Shown here piece by piece: positions 61,646-64,000 of a stretch of DNA of 64,000 nt (position 1 is the stretch's first letter; each line of letters starts with the position of its first letter). The DNA is from Adiantum capillus-veneris (Eukaryota > Streptophyta > Polypodiopsida > Polypodiales > Pteridaceae): assembly GCA_014529385.2 (NCBI GenBank), contig CM043957.1:87516381-87580380 (forward strand), read 5' to 3'. Position numbers and translations under genes: made by a program. The notes under the pieces were generated by a model. That model did not search any database. It was not told the DNA's origin and saw only the letters and a list, made by a program, of their open reading frames with translations.

Positions 61646-62239
61646 TTAATGATTGCTGTGTCCACATATCGCACGAGGTCTAGTGCTGGTAGTAGGCCTG
61701 GTTGACGTTACAAGCCTGGTTGAAGTGCAACCACGAGCTACATATGCAGTCGGTACGAAAGAGCTAATTCGTGGTACTCGCTTCTCTTCTTCTTGCAATG
61801 AGTTAACAATACCATCCAAAGAAGGCAGAGGATCCTTTTCCTTTAAAATAGTTACAATTTGATAAAATTCTACAGGTAGGCTATTCAGAAAAACGGCTAT
61901 AAGATATTCATCTGGGACAAGAGCTTCAACATAAATTAGTTGAGTGCGGATGCTTTTTAGTATGTTAGCTAAAGCTGCAATATTTTCATCATCACTCATT
62001 GAAAGAGAATACAGCTCCATTTTAAGGCTCATTTTGGAGTATTTGGCTTTAGAACCAAACACTTTCTCTGATTCCATCCAAGCAACTTTTGCAGATTGCA
62101 TGTCATCTAGATAATGAATAAAATCATCTTCAAGAGATGTAAAAATAATACCTAGCATTGTTGCTCGGTAGATAACGCTCTGGTAATTGCAACAGATGTG
62201 CTTGCTTCGCCGGTTGATAGCGACCTGACGACGCTCCAC
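61646..62239 (-). pseudogene. Copia-type gag (UBN2-like), minus strand
   Basis: A 197-residue open frame with AMLGIIFTSLEDDFIHYLDD-like sequence, AKVAWMESEKVFGSKAKYSK, MKLELYSL-like MELYSLSMSDDEN, and VFLNSLPVEFYQIVTILKEK. This is the standard gag of copia elements. The C-terminus is Thr/Arg-rich (STRLVTSTRPTTSTRP) and runs into CGHSNH, the first half of a zinc knuckle; KDC and CTHCGK follow in shifted frames below 61660. No protease, integrase or RT follows, so this is a gag-only remnant. The ATG at 62239 may not be the original start. Confidence 0.82.
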
Positions 62240-63845
62240 AAATTCTTGTGCATCAGATATCCCTTTACTTTAATTTGCTAGGTGTGGAAGCCGGATCCAT
62301 TAAATTTGTCAATTTTCAACACCATGTTGAAACCTTTCGGAAGCCTAATAGAAAATTTATGTTATTGGTTATTGCCGACTTAACTTTTGGTTGTCTTCAT
62401 CTTCAACTATCTTTGCATGCATGTATTAAGCTACTGTATAAACTTTCTAAATCTCTGCAATTGACTCTTCTTGAGTTTGAAAAACGCCTTCACATTATTT
62501 ACAAGCCAATGTACTACTGAGCAAAACACGGACGGGGTGACTTACACCTTGTCGAGGGTGTGAATACCCGCTTGCATAAGGACTAAAGACCAAAATTGGG
62601 TGGCCACTGAAATAAAATGTGAAATAAACAAAATAAAACGAGCTCTGTATTGCAAAGATGGCGCAAAAACGATAGCGTGGAGGGTATTCTGGCTCGTAGC
62701 AGGCTGTAGAGGCCAAATTTGGAGACGCTCAAGAGTCAAGAGTTCACCAGAAAGCTAGGGCAACCCTATTGAGGGTGATTATGCTCAGATTTGTGCAGGT
62801 TGTTCAACCTCCTCCCTCTCCTCTCTAAGTGGCTGCTCCCGCGTTGGTGTATCGAGCTGATGCCGATGCCAAGCAAAACAAATAGTGGCACTTAAAAACC
62901 ACCAAACCAAAGTGGTCCAACAAAACCAAACTTCATAACCTAAAACAAATAGAATTTATCCTTCAAGGCCATAATCAAATGTTTAGGTCAAACATTAGCT
63001 TTAACTTCATCTTATGCAAAGGAGTTTAATCATTCCCTTCTCCTTCTTTGGCAAAACAAACCAATTAAAATTCCTCAAACATCTATGAGCAATCAAATCC
63101 ATATCAAGTTTATCCAAGCTATCCTCCATATATCAAGAGAAATTGCTTTAAAAGAACAATCAATTGTTAAAAATGTCCAACCTAAAAGGAAGTGCCTTTT
63201 TGAACCATCTCTCTTTTTGTAGCTGATCGTTTCACAATGGCTTTACATCGTGAGAAGTTCAAAGCTTTTTGTAAAGCTTTGGGCGTACTCTCCTTTGTGG
63301 AATGATCACATAGGGTTTGGCACTTCCCTATACATGATTTGTCAACTCATGTTCACCACGTATACGCCGTTTACTCTTAAGGAAAGTCTTATCTTTGTAT
63401 TGGCAACTTCTAGTGTTATGCACTTATTATCTTTTAAACGAGGGCGTAGAAGACCCTCCATTTTGGAAGACCTACTTTAAAGGCTCAGACTTACAATTCA
63501 ATTGAGGTTTGAGTTCATTGTAAAGAGAGCTCCTAGAGGAGAACATGTACCAAGTTTGTTATGCCCTTCCCATGTCAGCTATAAACCTCCTTGCATACCT
63601 CCACTCTTACCAACCGTTGTTTGCACTATGTGGGTTCTGGTGCAGTGTTCAGGAAAGGTTTGCCTCAACTTAGCCTTTAGCCTGTTGAAAATCAAGATTG
63701 GCTGGCTACAAACCATGGTGAAGGGGGAAAAAACGATAAGAAAACACTTCAAAAATCTTACAAATCTGCAAATTACACGAGAACATTTAGAAATTTTCTC
63801 ATGTAGGAAAATGGAGTCTTTTTCAGTGTTTTTCATACAATGCAT
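62240..63845. other. Intergenic, no gene recognised
   Basis: Frames of 76-117 codons exist on both strands but lack recognisable domains and overlap one another. Nothing else of note except the foldback element that follows. Confidence 0.5.
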
Positions 63846-63986
63846 AACATCATGAGCTTCTGCTCGAGAGGCACCGCATACCTAGCTAGGTACGGTTGGG
63901 GGCAGGGGACCACCGCGGCGGTCCCTTGTCCCCCAATCGTACTTAGCAAGGTATGCAGTGCCTCCCTCACAAAAGCTCATGATGTT
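63846..63986. mobile_element. 141-bp foldback (MITE-like) palindrome
   Basis: AACATCATGAGCTT at 63846 pairs with AAGCTCATGATGTT ending at 63986. The two halves are reverse complements almost throughout (GAGGCACCGCATACC with GGTATGCAGTGCCTC; TACGGTTGGGGGCAGGGGAC with GTCCCTTGTCCCCCAATCGT). They meet at the CCGCGG centre near 63916. No clear target duplication is seen, so the class is open. Confidence 0.85.
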
Positions 63987-64000
63987 GAGGTAAGTCACAA

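Overview
This window is nuclear DNA of a land plant, most likely a fern. It has spliceosomal introns with GT...AG borders, Ty3/gypsy and Ty1/copia retrotransposons with plant-type primer-binding sites, LINEs, a CACTA transposase and many long (CA)n and (GA)n/(TC)n microsatellites. The fern reading is an inference. It rests on the extreme intron length, the repeat load and decayed PPR sequence of the 'NMYAKCGALTKAQKVLDELP' type. The species cannot be named from the sequence alone.

Only one host gene looks functional. It encodes the GTPase and C-terminal part of an HflX-family ribosome-associated GTPase, on the + strand, in seven visible exons between 885 and 34609. Upstream exons lie outside the window. 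Exons two and three of the visible set (ending 1162 and starting 33207) are separated by an intron of about 32.0 kb, yet phase and protein sequence join exactly.

The big intron (1163-33206) is a nest of mobile elements. In order it holds: an ORF1-like remnant (1560-2427); a minus-strand LTR element with no pol and a perfect GATTC target duplication (2433-5888); an inverted fragment of the LTR-A family (5894-6219); a decayed LINE ending in (TC)n (6220-8509); an LTR of family B with its primer site (8510-9313); a palindrome of nearly 2 kb (9360-11324); and a broken Tat-like pol (from 11325). That pol is split by an almost pristine 8.6-kb chromovirus (14403-23015) with one intact polyprotein of 1659 residues and near-identical 1477/1476-bp LTRs. 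After the insertion the Tat-like pol ends and is followed by protease-like sequence. Next come a solo LTR with a perfect GATTT duplication (24834-26311), an unrecognised coiled-coil-rich ORF region (27737-30538), an LTR of family C, and a tandem duplication carrying inverted LTR-B pieces (to 32823).

Downstream of the gene (34610-64000) I see no intact host gene. There are minus-strand LINE copies (34974-36700 and 41960-43645), a third LTR-B (38326-39038), a decayed PPR gene on the minus strand (43655-46045), the 3' half of a second chromovirus with its LTR (46905-49230), inverted LTR and protease fragments (49311-50720), a small non-autonomous LTR element (51573-53539), a truncated copia element (to 57848), a LINE 3' end, an unrecognised Ser-rich/coiled-coil reading frame (58400-59056), a CACTA transposase relic (59230-60790), a copia gag on the minus strand (61646-62239) and a 141-bp foldback element (63846-63986).

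The strongest leads are the intact recent chromovirus inside a 32-kb intron of a conserved gene, the apparently permuted Tat-like element with a palindrome where gag should be, the LINE family whose 3' tail is a (TC)n microsatellite, and the unrecognised ORF block at 27.7-30.5 kb.
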